In this document: positions 14,337 to 27,700 of the stretch, one piece after another
Numbering within the stretch: position 1 is the first letter of the stretch
How the letters are laid out: each line of letters starts with the position of its first letter
Assembly: GCF_932526225.1 (NCBI RefSeq)
Contig: NC_064043.1
Span: forward strand, 5,075,501-5,139,500
DNA length: 64,000 nt
DNA from: Nematostella vectensis
Lineage: Eukaryota > Cnidaria > Anthozoa > Actiniaria > Edwardsiidae
Reading direction: 5' to 3'
Program-made: the position numbers and the translations under genes
Notes under the pieces: generated by a model
The model's database searches: none
What the model was told of the DNA's origin: nothing
What the model saw: the letters and a program-made list of their open reading frames with translations, nothing else

Positions 14337-15745
14337 GCAAGAGTAGACTGGTTAGTATGCGGACCCATCCCCGGGAACCAAGGGTGTCGAGTTCTAGCGC
14401 CTCGTTCGTTACGCTGACCGCGACGCCCTGGGTGCGAGCTGTCAGTGCTAGTGGTGCATGATCAAATGCTTGTAAATTTATAACAAATTGAAGCCACTTT
14501 CACTTCGTATGTCAGACCATCACGTGTTCCTGGTCTCGGCCTGCATCATGATAACTTAGCCACACTTGGGTCTGTCAGACTCTCACGTGGTCTTCAAGAT
14601 TGTCACGTGGTCTCTCAGACTATCCACAGCAAAATATAGAGAGTATTAGACTCCACATATAACGTGTCTACATTTATTTATCCGCGGGACTGACAGCGTT
14701 GACTCCCTGACAGATGAATTTTCCCAAGTGTATATATGACATATTCCGATCCCCTGTATGTAAACAAAGGTCGAGGCGCGCGTAGTTCGTGACAAATCTG
14801 CATATTTGGCGTAAAAATACATGTGACTATAAATCTTATTGAGGTATATTATCTAGATTTGTATTAAGTATGTAAATATTTCCCGAAGTGTATATACAGA
14901 CCATGAAAAAATAAAGTGTGAAAAGTATACAGTAATCAGACCCTCGATTATCTGGTAGCTTACACGCCTGTCCTGACTTTCCACTCCACGCTTCGATATA
15001 CGACGATTCACGACGACGGAGAAACTACGGAGTTGCACAAGTAGAACGGAAGGGGTACCCTATTACAAACGAATGCCGTTTCGCGTGGGTTTGCTTAAAA
15101 AAAAAAACAGATCCTTGGTTTATCTCGATTAATTTAAATTTCGAAAAAATGTTTTGTACGCACAAGGCAATAGCGACGAGATGTTTAGAATTTGTTCTCT
15201 AAAGCAACATCGACAAAACATCTGTTCTCCTTACAACTCCCCTGCCCATCACCCACCTTAGCCAGTCCGCCTGCACCGCGATGGCGTGGAGAGGTGTAAA
15301 CAAGAGAATGTAAACAGCCATGAAGAGGTGTACTTGATGGATAAATGAATCCCAAAAATTCACAAAGGAAAACGCGCTCTCGGGCGACAACGATTGTTAT
15401 TTTTATTTTATGGTGTGGTATCTCAAGTCAATGAGAGAACATTTCACCCATTTCGTCCCCACGTAAACGTGGTCAGAATTAGCATAAAGCAATAAACAGG
15501 ATTCCACGGGTCATAATCAAAAACAAAAGAGCAATTTGCACTACCCAAGCATTGTAAGACTCATGGATTAGCATAATCCAAACCCATCGAGCTTAGCAGT
15601 CCCTAGACCCTAGGATGCTTGGGAATGTCTCTCTGAAGATAGATTAATCATCCAATAATCAAATTGACTAAATACGCGGATTCTAACTGATGTCTGTCAT
15701 CACCTAAGCAATTAGCAGTTGCTATAGAGGTTCTGAACTCTAGAA
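14337..15745. other. Intergenic region between GPCR and TRPA gene
   Basis: No gene is recognised. It contains several CACGTG E-box-like sites (14521-14610). Just before the TRPA start, the sequence ending ATTAGCAG at about 15718 could be an acceptor for a 5' UTR exon, which would put the promoter further upstream. Confidence 0.5.
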
Positions 15746-18700
15746 ATGGGAAGCCGGCAAATGAGCACCAAGAAGATGCAAACCTCGTTTAGAAAAAAGC
15801 AGCCACGTCTTTCCGATGCGCTAATGTCAGTGCTCGGTGAGACTTGTGGCGAAGAGCTTGAGCGAGGAGAGAGCTTCTTTGGACGGGCCAGTATGAAGAA
15901 GGCGGACGAGAAAGTCATGGCGGACGCGACTGAAAATGGCATTCAGTCTCGAAGCTCCTTTAGTAGAAAGCTTAGCACTGCAATGAAGGTTTGTCACAAG
16001 TGGCCTTTAAATTGCCTTTAAAGGGGGTTAATTATAATTGCTTGTGGTCCGTATCGTATCTAAACGGACTTTTGGCCAGAAGCAGGAGGTATATTCTGTT
16101 TGTTGGTACTTGGTCCATTCTACCAGTACAGTTCCAATTACTCCGAATTAAATGAGATCTGGACATCAATTGTTTTTTGGATCAGAAACAATGAGTATAA
16201 ATGCCTTTTTACTTAAAATAAATTCGTTTGTGAATTTCATATGTGAAGAATGTAAGAATGTAGGAAATTTTTTTTTGTTTTAAATCAAAGTGGTTATTTG
16301 TTTATTTTTTTCCAGGAGGTTTAATTTGACACCAGTCAAATACTTTATACAAATATTTAAGGGATAACCTAGTTTCATAAGCTTTATGATAACTGGAGAT
16401 TAAAGCTTAGCTTCGACAGAAATATACGTTTCTTTTGTATGTTCTATTTTTCCTGTGGCCGTTCTGTCTAACACTGTATGTATGTATGTTTGAAACCGCT
16501 GACCCTGTGTTTTAGTTACCGAAGACGCGTGCGCGACCTTTGAATATCGCGCTTGTGCAAGGATTAGATATCAGTGAGATCAGGAGGCTGGTCATGACCG
16601 AAGGTAGGTTTCTTGATCTATACGCCTATCCGTACTTACGTCTATCTATCTGCCGCCCATCCGTCCGTCAGTCTTATTGCCGTCCATCCGTCCGTCTATC
16701 TGCCGCCCATCCTACCATCCGTCTGTCTATATGTCCGCCCATCCAACCGTCCATCGGTCTATCTGCCGACCATTCATCCATCCGTCCGTCTGTCTATCTG
16801 CCGGCTATATATCCACCTGTCTGTCTATCTGCCGCCCATCCAACCCGTCCGTTTTTGCTTTCTCTGTATCTTCTTTGCATTTCTCGTTCTTCTGTCTGTT
16901 GGCCGCAATGTCGAGGGTTTCTCTTTTCCTCATCAGACGTCAACGTATCTGATGAATATGGGAAAACCCCGCTTCACTGTGCTGCTCATGCGCAGAACGT
17001 CGAGGCTGTCGAGTTGCTGCTGGAGCGACGCGCGAATGTGAACGTGCTGGATGATCGCGAGGAGACTCCGCTTCACGCCGCTGTCCGCACTGGGAAGATC
17101 GCTGTTATTAACGTGAGTCACAAAGCGATTATCTTCCAGCGTTGCCTTTGTGGCACTGCTCGTGTTAACCAAAAAATGAGAGATGTTGGCGGAGTATTTC
17201 GTTACCAACTTGGCTTGGATAATCGAGGGTTTCTCTTTTTCTTTGCTCAAAAGCTCTATGCCCAACGTGAACGATTTCTCGGATAGACATATATTTATAA
17301 TTTACTATTGGTGTGATGGAATATTTTTCGTTTTGTAGTAAACAGGTTTGAATAATAATAAAAAATTATATATATATATATAAATATAATAATAACATAT
17401 ATTATTTATTTATTTATCTATATATCGATCGATCGAATCGATTGACTGACTGACCGACCGACCGACCGTCCGACCGACTGAAAGCCAATTCTGTAGCAGA
17501 ACAAAGAAATACATATCTCAAAAGCTTTGTGAATTAGTCACTTTTATTTACTGTATTACCAAAGACATGAATTTAAAATCTAGTACAAAAAATTGCCTGA
17601 TAAGATATATAAGCCAAGTAATGGGCAGAAGGGAATACAGAGAGGCCCTTACGCTTACTCGTTGTTGTGTCCCCACAGGCTTTGCTCAACCATCCCAAGA
17701 TTAATGTGAACCTGTCAGGCCCGGACACCCGGACAACCCCTCTACACCTTATCGCTCAGCTCGACCATCCAACCAACCTCGCCATCTGCAATTCACTGGT
17801 AATGTGACTGATTCTAGTTCAATACAGCGATTCACCATCGTATGTGTCATGGAGACGGAAGATTTGAAAACAGGACCGTTAGTACGAGAAAAAGATCCCC
17901 AAATTCTCTGCTATAACAGATAGTCAAATACAGTACTTAAGTATTCAAGTATGAAATTTATAATTTTGGACGTTGGGCAGTACGTTGGGCGATTAAAATG
18001 ACTTGAGGGTCCTAGAGTGCTATATGTTGTCGTTCCTTCTGTGTCTTTAAACACGCAAACTAAATGGGCCTTCATGAATCTTTGAAATAAGGGTGAAATG
18101 AGGGTCTTATTTTGTTCTAGCTGAGCAATAATGCGGACTTACTGTCCCGAGATAGCCAGAACATGTTAGCGATTAGTTACTCCGCGAAGAAAGGACAGCA
18201 CGATATGATGAATTGCTTCTTCAAATACGGTAAGAAAACCACTTATATTACAATTTCCCGGGCACATGCCGCGTTTACACCTAGAAGACACAGATATTTT
18301 AAAATAACATAAAATAATTCAAATAATAATAATTCATAATTTCAATAGTAAAGCATGGAGTAGAGATTGTGGAAATTGTATAAAAAGAAATATATACGAT
18401 AAGCGTGGGTAAGAAAGAACAGTTACGCTAATCGTTTTGTTTGCCTACAGCAAAGGAGCAAGACCGCCCTTTACCATACCTTCTGTATGACGTAGACTCC
18501 TCGAGCAGCTCCCTCCTCCACCTTGCTGTCACTAGTAGCAACAGCCAGGTATGTAGGTGGCATACGTGCATCCTTGTCTTGTTTCCAAGTAAATAAAGAC
18601 TTAAACAAGAAACGTCCGTTATTTCATGCTTATATATTTGCGTTATACGATGCAAGTATAAACTAGGTTTACCAATGGTTGATTAGACAAATGAAGTGCC

Positions 18701-21700
18701 TTGTTGCTTGTAGGCAGTCGCTGTTTGCTTGAAACACGGCGCTGATGTGCATGCGCAAAGGGTGAGTAAAGAGAAAAAGGGACGCTCTAAGTGTTTTCGC
18801 ACACCACCAACGCGCCCCGAATTGATTTTGAGACGTCATGTGCTACTATCGTGTGGCCCGGCAATGCTGGTTACAGCGCGTTGAGAACCTTCAAGTTCCT
18901 ATAGTATACTATGGTCCCCAAGCCGCTGTAGCGGGTTGACCAACCGGTTAGAAGCCAACCGGTTGTAGCAGGTTGGGCATCAAGCCGTTACAGCGGGTTG
19001 AGAACCTTCAAGCTCCTATATTATACTATGGTCCCCAAGCCGCTGTAGCGGGTTGACCAACCGGTTAGGAGCCAACCCGCTTTAGCAGGTTGTGCGTCAA
19101 GCCGTTACAGCGGGTTGAGAACCTTCAAGTTTATATAGTATACTATGGTCCCCAAGCCGCTGTAGCGGGTTGACCAACCGGTTAGAAGCCAACCGGTTGT
19201 AGCAGGTTGAGCGTCAACCCGTTACAGCGGGTTGAGAACCTTCAAGCTCCTATAGTATACTATGGTCCCCAAGCCGCTGTAGCGGGTTGACCAACCGGTT
19301 AGAAGCCAACCGGTTGTAGCAGGTTGGGCGTCAACCCGTTACAGCGGGTTGAGAACCTTCAAGCTCCTATAGTATACTATGGTCCACAAGCCGCTGTAGC
19401 GGGTTGACCAACCGGTTAGAAGCCAACCGGTTGTAGCAGGTTGAGCGTCAACCCGTTACAGCGGGTTGAGAACCTTCAAGCTTCTATAGTATACAGCGGC
19501 TTGCTTTTTTGCCATTTTTAAGCTAGTTAAGATATCCAATACCCTCGCCACAAACTTTATGTCATAACAGCTTTTCAAATCTTCTTGATATGATGGGTGC
19601 CCTTTGTGATGATCGCTTTAACATTTTATGCGAGATATTATAAGCTTCAGTCCCCCCCCTTCCAACCAACCAACCCATTACCCTTTAATTCCTTAATAAA
19701 CTTGAGCTTTGTGATAATCAAAGTTACTGTTGTACATAATTGATACCCCCCGTGTCGTCACTGCTAATAACGACGCGTTTACGTCTTGTTAGTCTTCAGA
19801 TGAGACTACCGCTGTACACATCGCTTGCTCACGTGGACCATACGAGGTCGTCAAGCAGATTCTTGAGTCAGTTTCTTACAAATTTGACTACGCGCTGACT
19901 GATCACCAAGGACTCACTTGCCTTCACAGGTAGTACTCAAGATACCTTATCGGGCGGGTAGCTAGGGTTAGGCCTAGAGGCGCGTACGATCTCCCCCCCC
20001 CCTCCCCCCCCCCCACACACACCCACTACCAAACTGCTTCACATTATATGATTCCAGCAACAGTCCCCTTTCTATTTTCATTTCTTAATTAAAAGCATAA
20101 GAAACCATACTTTGAGGCCTCCTGTGCTAGGAGGGTTAAATATTAGAGAAAGAATCTGCCTCCCCGATTTCTTAGCGAAATCAAATCCCCAGGATCTACT
20201 AAGTGTGTTCTTAACTGCGCATATTTACTGCAGTGCACGACAAAGTGGAACTCGTCCTCTACCGTGTCTGGACAGAATTGACATGTCCGTTCATGAACTT
20301 GTTTATAAGGTCTGTGATACCCCCCCCCCCCCCCCCTATGAGAAACTCCTTGCTACACGCCTGCCTTATCATATATTCATTCACCATTAGCGCATTCAAT
20401 TACAGGGAGATGCACTCTCTTGTCGCCGTGAAAGCAATGTGACGACGCTGCTAATCTCTGGCTTGTTTTAGTAGCTAGGCATCATCCTCACCCTGTCTTC
20501 ATACAGACTTTACCAAGTTGGTTTATGCTAACCACAATTTTACTTTCAGGGCCGCGAAGTTTAACCATTCTAGGATTGTCAATTTACTGCTTGATCAGGT
20601 ACGTAGGGGCTTTACGCTATCTGTAAAAGCTGTGCGTGCTTACCTGCGGATCAAAGTCCTGTTTGTCTAAGATTTTCTCTGTCTAGTGTGTGTACTGCAG
20701 TGCGCATGCTCATGCCAACCGCCTCCCTGTCCCTGTGAACTATTATTCTGTATCATTATATATTAAGTTCTCTTTAAACGCTATCTGAATATACACAAAA
20801 ACAAGCAAACTTGAACGGTCTAGGAACACCTTTTATTACCACAGGCGTTTACGCTGGCTGGTCCAGTTTCCAGCAGATGAATGACAATAAATAAGTGATA
20901 ACTTTCAAAATATATATTATTCTATTCTCATAGAATGTCGAAGTTAACCCCCTTGACGATACGGGGAAAACCCCGCTTATGTGCGCCGTGTTCCGAGGTT
21001 GTGAAAAGGCTGCAAGTGTGTTAATAAGACGTAACGCAAGCCTGAGAGTGCGTGACAACCACGACAGGAATGTTGCCCATCTAGCTGTAGGCTGTAACGC
21101 AACGCTCCAGCTTATTCTTAAGGTTAGTGCGTGACATTACATTGCTGAGATGTAGCGCTAGTGATCTCCGCTGCAAGTTCAAAGCTGAACGAAGAGATCC
21201 AGCGCTTTCCTTTTCTCTTTTTTTTTCAAGCGTGCGGTAGAGACCTTAAAGAGCGCACGCAAAGACTGCTGGGTCTTTGAGCATAGATATGAACACCCCA
21301 GGAGTTGTCTCTTACTTTGCTTTCATTCATGATTCTTAGCATGAAAAGCTGGATCTCTCGCTCGTCAAGGAAAAAGATAAATCAGGATCGACTCCTCTTC
21401 ATTATGCAGCTAAAGGCGGGTATCCACTGGTAAGGTATCACTAGCCATATACTCAAACAGAAAATATACCAAGTGCACGTTGGCGCAGGGGGGGGGGGGG
21501 GGGTGGGGAACGCGCATATACCCCCCTCGGTCGCCAGATACCCAACAATTAGACTCGTCACGGTAGAAAGGCGACGTATGAATCGAGTCTAGTCTTTTAT
21601 TATTGAGGAATGGCAAAATCTTACAAGTTTGGCGTATGATCTATGACCCTACCCTGGGTTCCAGAGGCTGAATATCCGCTTTTCCCAGCATGCTAGGGGG

Positions 21701-24700
21701 CGGGGGTTCTCGCTTCGATCGAAAAATCTCTCGTTTCGCTCGTAAAATATCGGTTCGCTTGAAAAACTCTTGGAGCCTCTGGTCTCCAGGGTACTATGAC
21801 CCATACCCCTTCATTTAAACCTGGCCATGCGACTGCAATATCTCTTTATTAACCGGCCCCAGACATCTATATGAGTTCAAACCCATGTGTTGTCTCTTAT
21901 CTGGCATTTCTAAAAAAATCTCAGACGTGGACTGTTCTGGTTTTGATAGGACGTGGAACTCCTCTTATCAAGGAAGAGGGAGCTCGCTTCACTCACCAAC
22001 GCTAACGAGGACACTCCCTTGCACATTGCTGTTTGGTGAGTGATGTTGCACGTGGACTGAAATTTTATAGATAAAAGCTAAAATCCACAAATTTAGTTTT
22101 CAGACCTTGAGTTTGGACAGAATAATTAAATTTCTACCAAAAGTTCATTCCACGAAAATACTTTCATTCTTATTATGTTTGTCATGAGTTTCGCGTTTCA
22201 TTCTTTTCCGAATGTTTTTATTTCCATATTTGTACCTTCTTGTGTTCTGTTGGTCATTGTCATAATATATTTGTACCTTCTTGTGTCCTGTTGGTCATTG
22301 TCATAATATATTTGTACCTTCTTGTGTCCTGTTGGTCATTGTCATAATATATTTGTACCTTCTTGTGTCCTGTTGGTCATTGTCATAATATATTTGTACC
22401 TTCTTGTGTCCTGTTGGTCATTGTCATAATATATTTGTACCTTCTTGTGTCCTGTTGGTCATTGTCATAATATATTTGTACCTTCTTGTGTTCTGTTGGT
22501 CATTGTCATAATATATTTGTACCTTCTTGTGTTCTGTTGGTCATTGTCATAATATATTTGTACCTTCTTGTGTTCTGATGTTCTGTTGGTCATTGTCATA
22601 ATATATTTGTACCTTCTTGTGTCCTGTTGGTCATTGTCATAATATATTTGTACCTTCTTGTGTTCTGTTGGTCATTGTCATAATATATTTGTACCTTCTT
22701 GTGTTCTGTTGGTCATTGTCATAATATATTTGTACCTTCTTGTGTCCTGTTGGTCATTGTCATAATATATTTGTACCTTCTTGTGTTCTGTTGGTCATTG
22801 TCATAATATATTTGTACCTTCTTGTGTTCTGTTGGTCATTGTCATAATATATTTGTACCTTCTTGTGTTCTGTTGGTCATTGTCATAATATATTTGTACC
22901 TTCTTGTGTCCTGTTGGTCATTGTCATAATATATTTGTACCTTCTTGTGTTCTGTTGGTCATTGTCATAATATATTTGTACCTTCTTGTGTCCTGTTGGT
23001 CATTGTCATAATATATTTGTACCTTCTTGTGTCCTGTTGGTCATTGTCATAATATATTTGTACCTTCTTGTGTCCTGTTGGTCATTGTCATAATATATTT
23101 GTACCTTCTTGTGTCCTGTTGGTCATTGTCATAATATATTTGTACCTTCTTGTGTCCTGTTGGTCATTGTCATAATATATTTGTACCTTCTTGTGTTCTG
23201 TTGGTCATTGTCATAATATATTTGTACCTTCTTGTGTTCTGTTGGTCATTGTCATAATATATTTGTACCTTCTTGTGTTCTGATGTTCTGTTGGTCATTG
23301 TCATAATATATTTGTACCTTCTTGTGTCCTGTTGGTCATTGTCATAATATATTTGTACCTTCTTGTGTTCTGTTGGTCATTGTCATAATATATTTGTACC
23401 TTCTTGTGTTCTGTTGGTCATTGTCATAATATATTTGTACCTTCTTGTGTCCTGTTGGTCATTGTCATAATATATTTGTACCTTCTTGTGTTCTGTTGGT
23501 CATTGTCATAATATATTTGTACCTTCTTGTGTTCTGTTGGTCATTGTCATAATATATTTGTACCTTCTTGTGTTCTGTTGGTCATTGTCATAATATATTT
23601 GTACCTTCTTGTGTCCTGTTGGTCATTGTCATAATATATTTGTACCTTCTTGTGTTCTGTTGGTCATTGTCATAATATTTGTACCTTCTTGTGTTCTGAT
23701 GTTCTGTTGGTCATTGTCATAATATATTTGTACCTTCTTGTGTTCTGTTGGTCATTGTCATAATATATTTGTACCTTCTTGTGTTCTGTTGGTCATTGTC
23801 ATAATATATTTGTACCTTCTTGTGTTCTGTTGGTCATTGTCATAATATATTTGTACCTTCTTGTGTCCTGTTGGTCATTGTCATAATATATTTGTACCTT
23901 CTTGTGTCCTGTTGGTCATTGTCATAATATATTTGTACCTTCTTGTGTTCTGTTGGTCATTGTCATAATATATTTGTACCTTCTTGTGTTCTGTTGGTCA
24001 TTGTCATAATATATTTGTACCTTCTTGTGTTCTGTTGGTCATTGTCATAATATATTTGTACCTTCTTGTGTCCTGTTGGTCATTGTCATAATATATTTGT
24101 ACCTTCTTGTGTTCTGTTGGTCATTGTCATAATATTTGTACCTTCTTGTGTTCTGATGTTCTGTTGGTCATTGTCATAATATATTTGTACCTTCTTGTGT
24201 TCTGTTGGTCATTGTCATAATATATTTGTACCTTCTTGTGTCCTGTTGGTCATTGTCATAATATATTTGTACCTTCTTGTGTTCTGTTGGTCATTGTCAT
24301 AATATATTTGTACCTTCTTGTGTTCTGTTGGTCATTGTCATAATATATTTGTACCTTCTTGTGTCCTGTTGGTCATTGTCATAATATATTTGTACCTTCT
24401 TGTGTCCTGTTGGTCATTGTCATAATATATTTGTACCTTCTTGTGTCCTGTTGGTCATTGTCATAATATATTTGTACCTTCTTGTGTTCTGTTGGTCATT
24501 GTCATAATATATTTGTACCTTCTTGTGTTCTGTTGGTCATTGTCATAATATATTTGTACCTTCTTGTGTTCTGTTGGTCATTGTCATAATATATTTGTAC
24601 CTTCTTGTGTTCTGTTGGTCATTGTCATAATATATTTGTACCTTCTTGTGTCCTGTTGGTCATTGTCATAATATATTTGTACCTTCTTGTGTTCTGTTGG

Positions 24701-27700
24701 TCATTGTCATAATATATTTGTACCTTCTTGTGTTCTGTTGGTCATTGTCATAATATATTTGTACCTTCTTGTGTTCTGTTGGTCATTGTCATAATATATT
24801 TGTACCTTCTTGTGTCCTGTTGGTCATTGTCATAATATATTTGTACCTTCTTGTGTTCTGATGTTCTGTTGGTCATTGTCATAATATATGTTTTTTTCCC
24901 CCAGCAATGGGTGGTTGAACATCGTTCAGTTGCTTCTAGAAGGCTCTAATGTCCGGATGGTCAACTGGTTGGACAAGAATGAACGGACCCCTCTTCACCT
25001 CGCGGCCAAACATGGCCACGTGGACATCGTGGATTTCCTACTCCACACGGGCGCGAGTATACAGCGGTGAGAAGAAGAGGAATGGCGATTCAAATCACAA
25101 TTAAGATTTTAATCATTATGATCATGACTAAACGATGATTGTGTTTGTGAATTGATTATTGATGGTCACTATGATTCTTGATAATGAAGATGGTTATTGA
25201 TATTATGACGATGGTTATTGATAATGAAGATGATTTTTGATGATGACGACGATTATTGATATAATGACGATGGTTATTAATGATGACGATGGTTATTGAT
25301 ATGATGACGATGGTTATTGATATGATGACGATGGTTATTGATATGATGACGATGATTATTGATATGATGACGACGATTATTGATATGATGACAATGGTTA
25401 TTGATATGATGACGATGGTTAATGATGATGACGATTATAACTGATAAGGAAGATGTCATGGCGATAGTTTTGATGATGGCGACGAAAAAACCTTGTTGAT
25501 GAGGAAATTGGTGCATGCAACTCATGATTAGGATTGCTGTTATAGAGATCGTTACGGCCAGACCGCTCTACATCTCGCGGCATGGGTTGGATCCCTTCCC
25601 ATCGTCGATTTACTGTTATCTGCGAATTTTTTCTGCTTAAATCAAAAGGACGAGAAACAGGTATAGTCTAAAACCCTATTCTCCCTTCTTTTGCACACAT
25701 TTAACAATATCTAGTTGCTCCTCTTCCTTCTCCATCTTTATTCTTACCCATATCTTTTAAAGTGACTTCCTTGTCATCTGTTTTATCTTCTTCCTCCCTT
25801 TTCATATCTTCTACTACTACTTCTTTTGTATTTTAATTTTAATTTTTCATATTTTTCTTCTTCTTCTTTTTCTTCTTCTTCTTCTTTTTTTCCTTCTGGC
25901 TTCTTCTGTGGTGTGTTACCCTTTAAAATGCCATGATTAGATTTCTAAAGATTGCGTTTCCTTTGTCACAAATGAACCTGCACTTTAAGGGTATCCCAGG
26001 TAACATCAATCAATTATTACCTCTGTTTTCCAGGAAATGGCTCTCCATCTAGCCGTACAGGCCGGCCATGCTGACTTAGTGGAGCATTTTCTAAACTTGA
26101 AAGATCAAGACCTGACTGTCAACAACATAGACAAAAACATCCTCGATATGGCGATTGACCACCAGCATGCCAGTGTTGCCATGGTGATGGCCAATAGCAA
26201 GAGGTCAGTGAAGAGTGGAAACGTAGATTATTTCAATCTGCAAGAAAGTTCTAAAGATACGCCGGCATGGAATTAAGCCGGCTTCAAGAATCATAGCTAG
26301 GGTGGCTATATACAAACACTTTTCACAGTCAAAAGACCCGAATTGCGTTTTATATTTTTTGTAATATTTAGAAGTTTCGTCATTTTTAAAAGTTCCACTT
26401 TCCCGGTATTATTTAGTAGTATAAAAAATAATTAATCTGTCTTAATTTTAGAATAGACCGAAATTCCCCGTGATTAAAACGGATTTTGAAAAAATGTTCG
26501 TAAATAACGAGGTGGTCTTACTGAGCGCGTGTCCTTAGAGCCGTGTACCACGGTGTTTTTGTTCGTTTATCTCAGGTGGCGCGAGGTGTTTCTCCCTCCT
26601 TGTAACGGTTCCCCGAGTCAGATGGAGCTGCTGGTGCAGAAAATGCCTGGTGTTGTCGAGGTGAGAAATTTGCTATAGAACGTTTGATCTAGAACACTAG
26701 ATCAAAATAATTATGCTTGCACTTTTTTTTGCGCACGTGCCAAGTAAAGAACACTTGATCTTCCCCCGTTCATTTAACAATACTTTAATGTTGTTATGTT
26801 TACACGTAGGCGTTTCTCGATCGGTGCATTCGTAGAGAGGGAAAGAAAAACAGCCCGGACCACAAGGTATTACTTAAATACCGTAGATCCGACTTACATG
26901 ATAATGTTTGGATGTTTTTTGTTTTGGATATTAAAAACTCTCATCATTTTTTTAAAAATCAACTTTTCCTTGCATTATTTGATAGTTTAGGCATATGCTT
27001 GAGGTGTTTTGATTTTAAGATGGATTGAAATTTACCGCGATTCAAGCGGATAAAATTCTCTACTAAGATGAACATCTCATTTGAATAGCGTTTCATAGCC
27101 TACGAAACCACGTGTCACGCAAGTCGGGCCCATGGTCTTTTAGTATATTAGGTAATACCAATAGAAAGATAAAACATTCCACGCGCATTTTTGCGCATTG
27201 TCGCTCAAATCGTTTGTGCTGCTTCAGTGAGAGTGCTGACACACTTTAATAACACTTGTGAGCAAGCTGCATGAGAAGATTGATTGTGTACTGACGCGCA
27301 GTCAGATTCTTTAGATGGTATCTTCCAAATCTAACATCGTCAACCACGTTTCTTTCACAGATAACATACAACCTTCATTACTTGCAAGGCATGCCTAACT
27401 ATGAAAAGTGCATACCCAAAAATTCGCTGAAGCCGCTATATGTAAGTTGGATTATACATCAAAACCTTTGCGCAATGAAGCATGCGCTTAGACATGATTT
27501 GCCTAGGGGGAGGGGGTGTTACGCAGTCATCATAATGTATTATATTTGACGACCCTTCAATGAGAAATGACTCCCACTTTTTGCGCGCGCTGGCTATGAG
27601 CGGTGAGTCAGATGCCCCCTCCTCGATCAGTAAAAGATTTTAAATATCTAAATATAGAAGTACTAATATGGGGAACGTTATGTCGTCATCCTTTTGACCT

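Noticed and set aside
13927..14340. 137-codon minus-strand open frame with a 17-residue repeat
   Set aside because: Product of the stop-free 17-bp unit; no family similarity and no start context.
16540..17286. 248-codon single open frame over TRPA exons 2-3
   Set aside because: It reads through the repeat-rich intron. Donor GTAGGT at 16604 and the acceptor at 16936 give a proper ankyrin join.
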